From positions 186,001 to 250,000 of the forward strand of contig NZ_FNRO01000002.1 of NCBI RefSeq assembly GCF_900107745.1: a DNA stretch of 64,000 bases. Direction: 5' to 3'. Shown here in pieces: positions 41,775-49,408 of this stretch. The translations under genes were made by a program, and so were the position numbers. The notes below the pieces were generated by a model, which saw only the letters and a program-made list of their open reading frames with translations, did no database searches and was not told where the DNA came from. Numbering within the stretch: position 1 is the stretch's first letter; the number at the start of each line of letters is the position of its first letter. This DNA comes from Variovorax sp. YR216. GTDB taxonomy: Bacteria; Pseudomonadota; Gammaproteobacteria; Burkholderiales; Burkholderiaceae_C.

Positions 41775-42182
41775 CTAGGGCGACGGGGGCTGCTCGTCAT
41801 TCCCCTGGGCCATGGCGATGCCCACGGCCTCCAGCAGATCGTCGCTCGAGAAGGGCTTGCGCAGCAGGCGAATGCCGCTCGCCTCGAGCGCCGTGCGTTC
41901 GAGGGACGCCTCGTCGCTGGCAGTGATGAAGACGACCGGGATCCGCCGCCTCGCCGCGCGCAAGCGCGCTTGCACCTCGAAGCCGGACAGTCCCGGCATG
42001 TGGATGTCCAGAATCGCGCACGTCGGTTGCTCGGCCGTCGCGGAAGTGAGGGAGGCCAGGAAGTCCTCGCCCGATGCGAACGCAGCCACCCGGTAGTCGG
42101 CCAGCCGAAGAACGCGGCCGAGCATGGTCCGCACTGGAGGTTCGTCGTCCACCACGGCAATTAATGGAACGGTGCTGTCCAC
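41775..42182 (-). CDS. Single-domain response regulator (receiver only)
   Basis: A 135-residue CheY-like receiver without an output domain. The acidic pocket 'VVDDEP' and the phosphoacceptor Asp59 in 'CAILDIHMPG' are present, with 'VVFITASDEASLE' (Thr/Ser switch) and 'LLRKPF' (conserved lysine). It starts at a GTG. It may accept phosphate from the nearby histidine kinase and compete with, or signal beside, the FixJ-like regulator. A degenerate copy of the sulfatase-region operator lies 32 bases upstream (42214-42237). Confidence 0.92.
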   Translation of the reverse strand: MDSTVPLIAVVDDEPPVRTMLGRVLRLADYRVAAFASGEDFLASLTSATAEQPTCAILDIHMPGLSGFEVQARLRAARRRIPVVFITASDEASLERTALEASGIRLLRKPFSSDDLLEAVGIAMAQGNDEQPPSP

Positions 42183-42213
42183 CGTTGCAAGATACCGCTT
42201 CGTACCGGCGCTC

Positions 42214-42237
42214 GCGACTGATCTTTGGTTTAGTGCG
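42214..42237 (-). promoter_or_regulatory. Putative second operator for the FixJ-like regulator
   Basis: On the minus strand this site begins CGCACTAAACCAA and ends CAGTCGC. Aligned without gaps to the palindrome at 44794-44817 it matches 17 of 24 positions, including the unbroken 11-mer CACTAAACCAA. It overlaps the stop codon of the FixJ-like gene (42230-42232) and lies 32 bases before the receiver gene start. I infer that the regulator may control a promoter here. Confidence 0.55.
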
Positions 42238-42841
42238 ACGTCTCGATGCCGAGCCTTGCCGCGATGTGCATCAGCTCCGCGACCGTGTGTGCCTGCATGC
42301 GTTCCATGATCCGGGCGCGGTGGAACTTGACGGTCTGCTCGACGATGCCGAGATCGCTGGCGATCTGCTTGTTGAGCCGGCCTTTCGCCAGCGCGGCAAG
42401 CACCTCGCGCTCACGGGTGGTCAACATGGCGAGGCGGTCCTTGTAGGCCGTGATTTCTTCCCTCGCGCGGCAAGCTGACGCGTCCTCCCTGATGGCTGCG
42501 CGCACGGCAGCGGCCAATGCGCTGCAGGTGACCGGCTTGGTCAGGAAGTCCGCGGCGCCTGCCTTGATGGCCTGCACCGACATCGGGATGTCGCCGTGCC
42601 CGGTGAGAAAGACGATCGGCAGCGTGTCACCCGATTCGGTCAGCCGTCGCTGCAGGCCCAGTCCGTCGAGGCCGGGCATGGTGACGTCGAGCACGAGGCA
42701 GCCCTGCGTCTTGGGGCCGGGCCATGCGAGGAAGGCCTCCGCCGACTCGAAGCTCTCCACGTTCCAGCCGTCCTCGCGCAGCATCCTCGACAGGGATTTG
42801 CGCACCGCAGGGTCATCGTCGACGAGATAGATGGTTTCCAT
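42230..42841 (-). CDS. FixJ/NarL-type response regulator
   Basis: A 203-residue two-domain regulator. The receiver (1-120) has 'YLVDDDPAVR', phosphoacceptor Asp52 in 'CLVLDVTMPG', 'VFLTGHGDIPMSVQAIKAGAADFLTKPV' typical of the FixJ class. The LuxR-type helix-turn-helix (about 138-198) reads 'LTTREREVLAALAKGRLNKQIASDLGIVEQTVKFHRARIMERM'. It starts 14 bases after the histidine kinase stop, so kinase and regulator form a cognate pair. It probably activates or represses the divergent sulfatase gene through the palindrome at 44794. Confidence 0.95.
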   Translation of the reverse strand: METIYLVDDDPAVRKSLSRMLREDGWNVESFESAEAFLAWPGPKTQGCLVLDVTMPGLDGLGLQRRLTESGDTLPIVFLTGHGDIPMSVQAIKAGAADFLTKPVTCSALAAAVRAAIREDASACRAREEITAYKDRLAMLTTREREVLAALAKGRLNKQIASDLGIVEQTVKFHRARIMERMQAHTVAELMHIAARLGIETSH

Positions 42842-42855
42842 GTCGCAGGCCCGGG

Positions 42856-44709
42856 TCAATTCTGCTGCCGCACCGGCCATGTGACGCGAAAGGTCGCGCC
42901 GCCCTCCGGGTTGTTGGTGGCGGCGAGCGTCCCGCGATGCGCCGCGACGATCGATTGGCAGATCGCGAGCCCGATGCCCGTGCCGCCGGCCTTGGTGCTC
43001 CAGAACGCGCCGAAGATGTCCTGGAGGTCCCCGGGGGGGATGCCGACTCCGCGGTCGATGACCTGAAAGCTCACGTTGGCACCGTCGAGCACGGTCCGTA
43101 CCGTGAGCGTGCGCCGTGCAGGGTCGACGTCGATCATGGCGTCCGCGGCGTTGAGGATGAGGTTCAAGAGAACCTGCTGCAACTGGACCCGGTTGCCCTC
43201 GACGAGGGGCAGGGGCGCGAGTTCGGTCGCGGCCGAGACACGACGGGTCACCAGCTCCGGGCGTGTCAGTTCGAGCGTCTCGGACACCAGTTCGTTGAGA
43301 TCGATCGGTGCAAGTTGCATCTCGCCACGACGAAAGAGCGCTCCGAGTCGCCGGATGACTTCTGCCGCGCGCCGATCTTCCGTGACGATGTCGTTGCAGA
43401 TGTCCTTCAGTTCCGCGAGGTCGGGGTTGCCCCGGCCCAGCATCTTCCGCGCTGCCTCCGCATTGCCAAGAATCGCCGCCAGCGGCTGGTTCAACTGGTG
43501 CGCGATGGCAGCCGAGAGCTGCCCCATCATGGACACGCGCGTCATGTGCGTGAGCGCGGCCCGGTCCTTTTCGGCCTGGAGCTCCGCCGTCTTTCGCGCC
43601 GACGCCGTACGCCGGCGCAGCCGTCGCTCGACGAGCAATGCCGCGATGAGTGCAGTCTGGAGCAGCATGACGATGAAGATCAGCAGCGCCTGATGGCGAT
43701 ACTTCTCCCAGATCGTCGGCTCCTTGAAATGCACCACGGCGTCCGGCGGCACGTCGTTGTCGGCCATGCCCCACCTTTGCGCCTGTCGCCAGTCGATCTG
43801 CATCACCGACGGTATCCTGGCCGGCAGATGCAGGTCCGAGGGCGCGGTACCGTCCAGCACGCCGTTGACCGCGTTCGCCGCCTGTCGCCCCATTTCGAGA
43901 TAGGTCGGCATCCGTCCACCCACGACGCCCGTTCCGATGAACGTGCTGAACGGCCCGTAGACCGGCGCTGCGGAGGCCTTGGCGATGAGCGCCGCGCTGT
44001 CGCGGGGAGCGAATTCGCGCCCCGTGCCGTCCACGAAATACCCGGGCGTGAACACCACGTCGCCATCGCCGAGCGCGCGCAGCCGCTGCTCGAGGGCATC
44101 GGTCGCCAGGCCCGACAGGAACTCCACCGTCGCCCGCGTGTCGAGGCCGGCCACGGCATCACGGGCCTTGATCTCCCACTTGCGATCGCGAATGCCCGAC
44201 CCGGTGACGACGACCAGCCTTCGGGCGGCCGGGCGCCATCGCATCGCCTGCTCGATCGTGCCCGCGAAGTCGTAGTCGATCGGCACGCCGATCACATCCG
44301 CCGGCAGTGGGGGAATCGACTTCAGGTAGGCGATTTCGATGGCCAGGTGAACCACCGGTACGTTCGGGAACAACTCGGCGCGATGGCCAAGCAGGAATTC
44401 GAGCGCAGGCTCGCCGGCCGCGACGATCGCTTCAGGGGGGCGTGTCGCGTACTTGTCCCGCAGATAGGTCGCGACGGTTGCGTCGAATGCGGGCCCGGAA
44501 AAGGTGGGCCGATCGAGAAACTCCTCGAAGATGTCGACACGTCGGGCGGGTACGCGCGCGATCCCCTCCCGGATTCCTCGATCGGCGTCGATGTTGGCTG
44601 GCAACACGCGGTTGTTCGAGAAGATCACCAATACGTTCTTCGACGGCGCCGCCACGCCGGGCAGCGATGTCACGAGACACAGGACGATGAGAAGCAGGCT
44701 GGGGCGCAT
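42856..44709 (-). CDS. Sensor histidine kinase with ABC substrate-binding-like periplasmic sensor
   Basis: A 617-residue membrane kinase. Residues 1-22 look like a signal or first membrane segment; about 25-330 form a periplasmic domain like ABC-type substrate-binding proteins ('NVLVIFSNNRVLPANIDADRGI', 'ATRPPEAIVAAGEPALEFLLGHR', 'DVIGVPIDYDFAGTIEQAMRWRP'); about 340-361 is a transmembrane helix. The kinase core has His404 in 'SAAIAHQLNQPLAAILGNAE', an N box 'QVLLNLILNAADAM' and G boxes 'IDRGVGIPPG' and 'GTGIGLAICQSI'. It should sense a periplasmic solute and phosphorylate the FixJ-like regulator. Start at the ATG at 44709, where the signal sequence begins. Confidence 0.93.
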   Translation of the reverse strand: MRPSLLLIVLCLVTSLPGVAAPSKNVLVIFSNNRVLPANIDADRGIREGIARVPARRVDIFEEFLDRPTFSGPAFDATVATYLRDKYATRPPEAIVAAGEPALEFLLGHRAELFPNVPVVHLAIEIAYLKSIPPLPADVIGVPIDYDFAGTIEQAMRWRPAARRLVVVTGSGIRDRKWEIKARDAVAGLDTRATVEFLSGLATDALEQRLRALGDGDVVFTPGYFVDGTGREFAPRDSAALIAKASAAPVYGPFSTFIGTGVVGGRMPTYLEMGRQAANAVNGVLDGTAPSDLHLPARIPSVMQIDWRQAQRWGMADNDVPPDAVVHFKEPTIWEKYRHQALLIFIVMLLQTALIAALLVERRLRRRTASARKTAELQAEKDRAALTHMTRVSMMGQLSAAIAHQLNQPLAAILGNAEAARKMLGRGNPDLAELKDICNDIVTEDRRAAEVIRRLGALFRRGEMQLAPIDLNELVSETLELTRPELVTRRVSAATELAPLPLVEGNRVQLQQVLLNLILNAADAMIDVDPARRTLTVRTVLDGANVSFQVIDRGVGIPPGDLQDIFGAFWSTKAGGTGIGLAICQSIVAAHRGTLAATNNPEGGATFRVTWPVRQQN

Positions 44710-44760
44710 GATGGTGTCGCGCCCATTCTCCGTACGCAACCGTGGCTGGACATTGGCACA

Positions 44761-44782
44761 AAGTGCAACTCTGGTTGCACTT
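44761..44782. promoter_or_regulatory. Perfect 9-bp inverted repeat in the kinase/sulfatase intergenic region
   Basis: AAGTGCAAC (44761-44769), a four-base spacer, then GTTGCACTT (44774-44782). It is an exact dyad of the size bound by dimeric regulators. It lies between the divergent kinase and sulfatase starts, 12 bases from the larger palindrome at 44794-44817, and may bind a second regulator. Confidence 0.6.
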
Positions 44783-44793
44783 CGGGGCAGGTT

Positions 44794-44817
44794 GCCACTA
44801 AACCAAGGTCTAGTGGC
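44794..44817. promoter_or_regulatory. Putative palindromic operator for the FixJ-like regulator
   Basis: GCCACTA (44794-44800) and TAGTGGC (44811-44817) flank a core AACCAAGGTC, giving 11-base arms with one mismatch around a two-base centre. The site is 58 bases before the sulfatase ATG and 84 from the kinase ATG. Its shape (TAAACCA facing GGT.TA) recalls the boxes of FixJ-class regulators StyR and TodT, from general knowledge. A degenerate copy lies at 42214-42237. Confidence 0.65.
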
Positions 44818-44875
44818 GTGGCGCACGGCGTGTTGCTACCTTCGACCCGACGGCGAACACCCCAGGAGCAGCACG

Positions 44876-46387
44876 ATGGCGAAAAGCAAGCAACCGAACA
44901 TCCTTGTCATGTGGGGCGACGACATCGGTCAGTCGAACCTGAGTTGCTACACGAAAGGCATGATGGGTTATCGCACGCCCAACATCGACCGGATCGCGAA
45001 GGAAGGGATGATCTTCACGGATTCCTACGCCGAGCAGAGCTGCACGGCGGGGCGTGCGTCGTTCATCACCGGCCAGTGCGGCCTGCGCACGGGCCTCACC
45101 AAGGTGGGACTGCCCGGCGCGGAGCTGGGGCTCAAGGCCGAGGACATCACTATCGCCGAGGCGCTCAAACCGCTGGGCTACCGCACGGGCCAGTTCGGCA
45201 AGAACCACCTGGGCGACCGCGACGAGCATCTGCCGACCATGCACGGCTTCGACGAGTTCTTCGGCAACCTCTACCACCTGAACGCCGAAGAAGAGCCCGA
45301 GGAAGTCGACTATCCGAACGTGAAGGACTTCCCCGAGTTCAAGAAGAAGTACGGCCCGCGCGGCGTGCTGCATTGCTGGGCCGACGGCAAGGGTGGCCAG
45401 AAGATCGAGAACACGGGTCCCCTGACCAAGAAGCGGATGGAGACCTGCGACGACGAGTTCCTGGCCGCGGCCAAGAAGTTCATCCAGGCCGCTCACGACG
45501 CGGGCGAGCCGTTCTTCGTGTGGTTCAACACCTCGCACATGCACGCATGGACGCATGTGAAGCCCGAGAGCCGCGGGCAATCCGGCCGCTGGCAATCGGA
45601 GTACCACGACGTGATGATCGATCACGACAAGTGCATCGGCGAGCTGCTCGACTTCCTGGACCAGCTCGGCATCGCGGACAACACCTTCGTGCAGTACAGC
45701 ACCGACAACGGCCCGCACATGAACACCTGGCCGGATGCGGGAACGACGCCGTTCCGCAACGAGAAGAACTCAAGCTGGGAAGGCGCCTATCGTGTCCCGT
45801 GCATGGTCCGCTTCCCGGGCAAGATTCCGGCCGGATCTGAATCGAACGAGATCATCAGCCACCTGGACTGGTTCCCGACCATCCTTGCGATCGCCGGCGA
45901 GACCGACATCAAGGAGAAACTGAAGAAGGGCTACAAGATCGGCAAGAAGACCTACAAGGTCCACCTCGACGGCTACAACCTGGCTCCGTACCTGACCGGC
46001 AAGGAGGCCAAGAGTCCGCGCCCGGGCTTCATCTACTTCACGGACGATGGCGATGTCGCGGCGCTGCGCTACGACCACTGGAAGATGCTGTTCATGGAGC
46101 AGCGTGTCACCGGCACGCTCAAGATCTGGCAGGAGCCCTTCGTGGTGCTGCGCACGCCTTACATCTTCAACTTGCGGATGGACCCGTACGAACGCGCACA
46201 GATCACGTCGAACACGTACTACGACTGGATGTTCCGCCACATCTTCCTGCTGGTGCCTGCGCAAGCCATCGTCGCGGAGTTCCTGGCGACCTTCAAGGAG
46301 TTCCCGCCGCGGCAGAAGGCAGCGAGCTTCAGCCTCGACCAGGTCATCGAGAAGATGACCGAGGCGTCTGGCGGCGGAGGCCACTGA
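44876..46387 (+). CDS. Arylsulfatase (Cys-type, cytoplasmic)
   Basis: A 503-residue sulfatase hydrolysing sulfate esters. Metal-binding Asp15/Asp16 lie in 'ILVMWGDDIGQSN'; the formylglycine motif is CTAGR at residues 56-60 (Cys56 to be converted, Arg60), inside 'EQSCTAGRASFITGQ'. Further marks are 'GQFGKNHLGDRDEHLPTMHGFDEF', 'QYSTDNGPHMNTWPDAGTTPFRNEKNSSWEGAYRVP' and 'EIISHLDWFPTILAIAGE'. It has no signal peptide, so it acts in the cytoplasm, as P. aeruginosa AtsA does. A formylglycine-generating enzyme is required but is not encoded in this window. AGGAG lies eight bases before the ATG. Divergent from the two-component genes that probably control it. Confidence 0.95.
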   Translation: MAKSKQPNILVMWGDDIGQSNLSCYTKGMMGYRTPNIDRIAKEGMIFTDSYAEQSCTAGRASFITGQCGLRTGLTKVGLPGAELGLKAEDITIAEALKPLGYRTGQFGKNHLGDRDEHLPTMHGFDEFFGNLYHLNAEEEPEEVDYPNVKDFPEFKKKYGPRGVLHCWADGKGGQKIENTGPLTKKRMETCDDEFLAAAKKFIQAAHDAGEPFFVWFNTSHMHAWTHVKPESRGQSGRWQSEYHDVMIDHDKCIGELLDFLDQLGIADNTFVQYSTDNGPHMNTWPDAGTTPFRNEKNSSWEGAYRVPCMVRFPGKIPAGSESNEIISHLDWFPTILAIAGETDIKEKLKKGYKIGKKTYKVHLDGYNLAPYLTGKEAKSPRPGFIYFTDDGDVAALRYDHWKMLFMEQRVTGTLKIWQEPFVVLRTPYIFNLRMDPYERAQITSNTYYDWMFRHIFLLVPAQAIVAEFLATFKEFPPRQKAASFSLDQVIEKMTEASGGGGH

Positions 46388-46417
46388 GCGGCACGCCTGC
46401 GCCGATAGCGCCCGGGC

Positions 46418-47008
46418 TCAGCGCCTGCGGCCCGGCGTGTCGTCCTTGGGCTGCAGGTGCCAGCCGGCCATGTTCTTCTCGGCATCGCGCGCGCGTTGCT
46501 CGTTGAGCTTCTTGGCCGCGAGTTGCGCCGACATTTCGAGCTTGCGGAGGTCGCGCTGGGTGAGCGAGTCGTCCGGCGCGAAGCTGAAGCAGCACAGCGT
46601 GCCGTAGACGCGGCCGTCGTCGAGCACGACTGGCGTGCTCAGATGCGCGCCGACAGGGAAGGGCGTGGCTGGCAGCTCGGAGAAATTCGGCTCGGCCTTG
46701 GCGTCCTTCACGAGGTGGGGCAGGCGGCCATCGACCACGTATTGGCAGAAGGACTCCTCCAGCGGTGCCGACTCACCTTCGGCGATCACCTGGCTGCCGG
46801 GCTTGGCGTCGACGCGCTTGAAGACACGACGGCCATCCACGAATTCGGAGACGAAGACCACGTCCATCTTCAGATGCTCGCGCAGCAGGCTCAGCACTTC
46901 GGTGATGGAGGGGTTGATCAGCGCGTCGCCGCCGTCGGCCGTCGCGACCAGCAGTTCGCTGACGCGCACTTCGAGTGCATCCGGTTCGTAGCCCAAGTCA
47001 TGAAGCAC
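46418..47008 (-). CDS. GAF domain protein
   Basis: A 196-residue protein with one GAF domain (about residues 30-170): 'INPSITEVLSLLREHLKMDVVFVSEFVDGRRVFKRVDA', 'LEESFCQYVVDGRLPHLVKDAKAEP', 'PVGAHLSTPVVLDDGRVYGTLCCFSFAPDDSLTQRDLRKLEMSAQLAAKKL'. GAF domains bind small ligands or nucleotides; no output domain is attached, so it may be a free sensor or part of a complex. The start is a GTG at 47008 with AAGGAG eight bases upstream. It converges with the sulfatase gene. Confidence 0.88.
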   Translation of the reverse strand: MLHDLGYEPDALEVRVSELLVATADGGDALINPSITEVLSLLREHLKMDVVFVSEFVDGRRVFKRVDAKPGSQVIAEGESAPLEESFCQYVVDGRLPHLVKDAKAEPNFSELPATPFPVGAHLSTPVVLDDGRVYGTLCCFSFAPDDSLTQRDLRKLEMSAQLAAKKLNEQRARDAEKNMAGWHLQPKDDTPGRRR

Positions 47009-47027
47009 GGTGAAATCTCCTTCGCCC

Positions 47028-47068
47028 AGAAAAAATGCCCCGCATGACGACGGATCATGCGGGGCATT
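47028..47068 (-). terminator. Intrinsic terminator of tRNA-Lys
   Basis: On the minus strand a 14-base perfect stem (47055-47068 with 47034-47047) and seven-base loop are followed by a T-run (A-run at 47029-47033 on the plus strand). It lies just downstream of the tRNA-Lys gene and shortly before the GAF gene start. Confidence 0.85.
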
Positions 47069-47074
47069 GTGTGT

Positions 47075-47150
47075 TGGTGGGCCCTGAGTGACTCGAACAC
47101 TCGACCTACGGATTAAGAGTCCGCTGCTCTACCAACTGAGCTAAGAGCCC
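47075..47150 (-). tRNA. tRNA-Lys (anticodon CTT)
   Basis: A 76-base tRNA with encoded CCA. The acceptor stem GGGCTCT pairs with AGGGCCC; the D arm is GCTC...GAGC; the anticodon loop CTCTTAA gives anticodon CTT at 47115-47117; the T loop is TTCGAGT. It reads AAG lysine codons. Flanked by an intrinsic terminator downstream and the thiolase gene's 3' end upstream. Confidence 0.95.
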
Positions 47151-47220
47151 CTGATTGACGACATTTGATGTGTCGTTTCAGGCAATCCCACGATTATAGC
47201 CACAAAGTTGGCAGCTTTCC

Positions 47221-48402
47221 TCAGACGCGTTCAAAAATGCACGCGATGCCCTGGCCGCCCCCGATGCACATGGTCACCAGCGCATAGCGGCCCTGGATGC
47301 GTTCGAGCTCGTAGAGCGCCTTGACGGTGATGAGCGCACCGGTCGCGCCGATCGGATGGCCGAGCGAGATGCCCGAGCCGTTCGGATTCACCTTCGCGGC
47401 ATCGAGGCCGAGGTCCTTCGAGACGGCGCAGGCCTGCGCGGCGAAGGCTTCGTTGGCTTCGACCACGTCCATGTCCGATGCCTTGAGACCGGCCTTTTCC
47501 AGTGCCTTGCGCGATGCCGGCACCGGGCCGATGCCCATGTAGGCCGGGTCCACGCCCGCGAAGGCATAGGCCACGACGCGCGCCAGCGGCTTGAGGCCGC
47601 GGCGGGCGGCTTCTTCCTTTTCCATCAGCACGACCGCGGCCGCGGCGTCGTTGAGGCCCGAGGCGTTGCCCGGCGTGACCGTGCCGTTCTCCTTCAGGAA
47701 GGCCGGCTTGAGCTTGGCCATGTCCTCGATCCTGGCGTCGAAGCGCACATGCTCGTCGGTGTCGAACTGCGACGGGCCCTTGCGGCTTTCGAGCGGCACC
47801 GGAACGATCTGCGACTTGAAGTAGCCGCTCTCGATCGCCTTCTGCGCGCGCTGGTGGCTGGCGAGCGCGGTCTGGTCCTGCTGCTCGCGGCTGATGTCCC
47901 ACTTCTTGGCGACGTTCTCGGCCGTGATACCCATGTGGATGTTCTGGAACGGGTCGTGCAGTGCGCCGATCATCATGTCGACCATCTTGGTGTCGCCCAT
48001 GCGCGCGCCCCAGCGTGCGGTGAGCGAGGCGAAGGGCGCGCGGCTCATGCTCTCGGCCCCGCCGCCGACCGCGACCTTGGCATCGCCGAGCTGGATGCTC
48101 TGCGCTGCGGTCACGATCGCCTGCAGGCCCGAACCGCAGAGGCGATTGACGGTGAGAGCGGGCGTTTCCTGCGCGCAGCCGCCTTCGATCGCGGCCACGC
48201 GGGCCATGTACATGTCGCGCGGTTCGGTGTTGATCACGTGGCCGAAGACCACGTTCTCCACATCCTTGCCGTCGACCTTGGCGCGGGCGAGCGCTTCCTT
48301 GGTGACCAGCGCGGCCAGGCGCGTGGGTGGGACGTCCTTCAGGCTTCCGCCGAAAGTACCGATGGCGGTGCGAACCCCGCTGACGACGACAACTTCTTTC
48401 AT
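47221..48402 (-). CDS. Acetyl-CoA C-acyltransferase (thiolase)
   Basis: A 393-residue thiolase of the biosynthetic/BktB-PhaA size. The nucleophilic Cys89 is in 'VNRLCGSGLQAIVTAAQSI'; the His motif is 'NPNGSGISLGHPIGATGALI'; the second cysteine is in 'ALVTMCIGGGQGIACIFERV'. It condenses or cleaves (3-keto)acyl-CoA with acetyl-CoA, for beta-oxidation or polyhydroxyalkanoate precursor supply. The ATG at 48402 fits the family start 'MKEVVVVSGVRTAIG'. It stands alone between the tRNA and a divergent SDR gene. Confidence 0.95.
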   Translation of the reverse strand: MKEVVVVSGVRTAIGTFGGSLKDVPPTRLAALVTKEALARAKVDGKDVENVVFGHVINTEPRDMYMARVAAIEGGCAQETPALTVNRLCGSGLQAIVTAAQSIQLGDAKVAVGGGAESMSRAPFASLTARWGARMGDTKMVDMMIGALHDPFQNIHMGITAENVAKKWDISREQQDQTALASHQRAQKAIESGYFKSQIVPVPLESRKGPSQFDTDEHVRFDARIEDMAKLKPAFLKENGTVTPGNASGLNDAAAAVVLMEKEEAARRGLKPLARVVAYAFAGVDPAYMGIGPVPASRKALEKAGLKASDMDVVEANEAFAAQACAVSKDLGLDAAKVNPNGSGISLGHPIGATGALITVKALYELERIQGRYALVTMCIGGGQGIACIFERV

Positions 48403-48503
48403 GACGAGTCTCTCCATTGCAGACGAAACGCGAATGATGCCAGCGAGCGGTTTGTTACGACTGACGCCAGCGTTACCATGCCTGCCCGAACCAGGAGGCT
48501 GCG

Positions 48504-49211
48504 ATGAGCGAAGCCAACACTCCCCGTCACGTCGTGATCACCGGTGCCGCCGGCGCGCTGGGGCGCGCCGTGGTGCAGCACTTTCTTGACCAGGGAGCGC
48601 GCGTGGCGCTGATCGACCATCGCATGGCGCACCTGACGGCGGTCTTCCCCGGTCTCGACAATTCGCAACATCTTCTCGTGGAGGCCGACGTGACCTCGGC
48701 GCCCTCGATGGCGGATGCGGCGCGGGGCATTCTCTCCACGTTCAAGCAGGTCGATGCGCTGGTTCATATCGCCGGCGGCTTCGAGATGGGGGATGCGGTG
48801 CACGCGCTCGACCGCGCCACGTGGGATCGCATGATGAATCTCAACGCCTGGTCCTTCGTGGCGGTCACGCAGGCGCTGGTCCCTTCGATGATCGAACGCA
48901 AGAGCGGCAGCGTGGTCGCCGTCAGCGCCAAGACAGCGTCGCGTGGGCTGCCGGCGATGGCGGCCTACATTGCGTCCAAGAGCGCGCTGCAGCGCCTGGT
49001 GGAGGCTTCCGCGGCCGAACTGAAGGAACACGGCATTCGCGTCAACAGCATCGCGCCGAGCGTGCTCGATACACCGGCCAACCGCAGCGCGATGCCCAAG
49101 GCCAGTCCCGCCGGGTGGGTTTCGACGAACGTCGCGGCGCAGACCATCGGATTTCTCGTCTCGCCCGCTGCAGAGGCGCTGCACGGCCAGCACCTGACGC
49201 TCGACGCCTGA
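48504..49211 (+). CDS. SDR family oxidoreductase
   Basis: A 235-residue short-chain dehydrogenase with the cofactor motif TGAAGALG (about residues 13-20), 'VDALVHIAGGFEMGDAVH' (in place of NNAG), the catalytic serine in 'VVAVSAKTASRGLP' and 'AAYIASKSALQRLVE' (Tyr and Lys), and 'HGIRVNSIAPSVLDTPANR'. Substrate unknown. AGGAGG precedes the ATG by six bases. It is divergent from the thiolase gene with a 101-base gap. Confidence 0.93.
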   Translation: MSEANTPRHVVITGAAGALGRAVVQHFLDQGARVALIDHRMAHLTAVFPGLDNSQHLLVEADVTSAPSMADAARGILSTFKQVDALVHIAGGFEMGDAVHALDRATWDRMMNLNAWSFVAVTQALVPSMIERKSGSVVAVSAKTASRGLPAMAAYIASKSALQRLVEASAAELKEHGIRVNSIAPSVLDTPANRSAMPKASPAGWVSTNVAAQTIGFLVSPAAEALHGQHLTLDA

Positions 49212-49408
49212 GCCCTCGCGGCCGCTTCGGGGGCCATCGCCTGTACTTGCACCAAGGTGCAGGCCGCTTCTCACCATCGGACAAGTGCGTTCTTCGCGCG
49301 GCTTGGCGCATGCTGTGGCCTGCGACGCCGCAGCCCACGAGCCGCGCCCGCACCTGTCGATCGCCCTGAGTGCCCGAGGTATCCAGCCCGAACGAGGAGG
49401 AGATGGCG

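Noticed and set aside
42230..43774. A fused 514-residue kinase-regulator protein
   Set aside because: The upstream half is an out-of-frame reading of the kinase gene; the receiver begins at an ATG at 42841 right after the kinase stop.
47028..47068. Terminator serving the sulfatase/GAF region on the plus strand
   Set aside because: The T-run follows the hairpin only on the minus strand, directly after tRNA-Lys.
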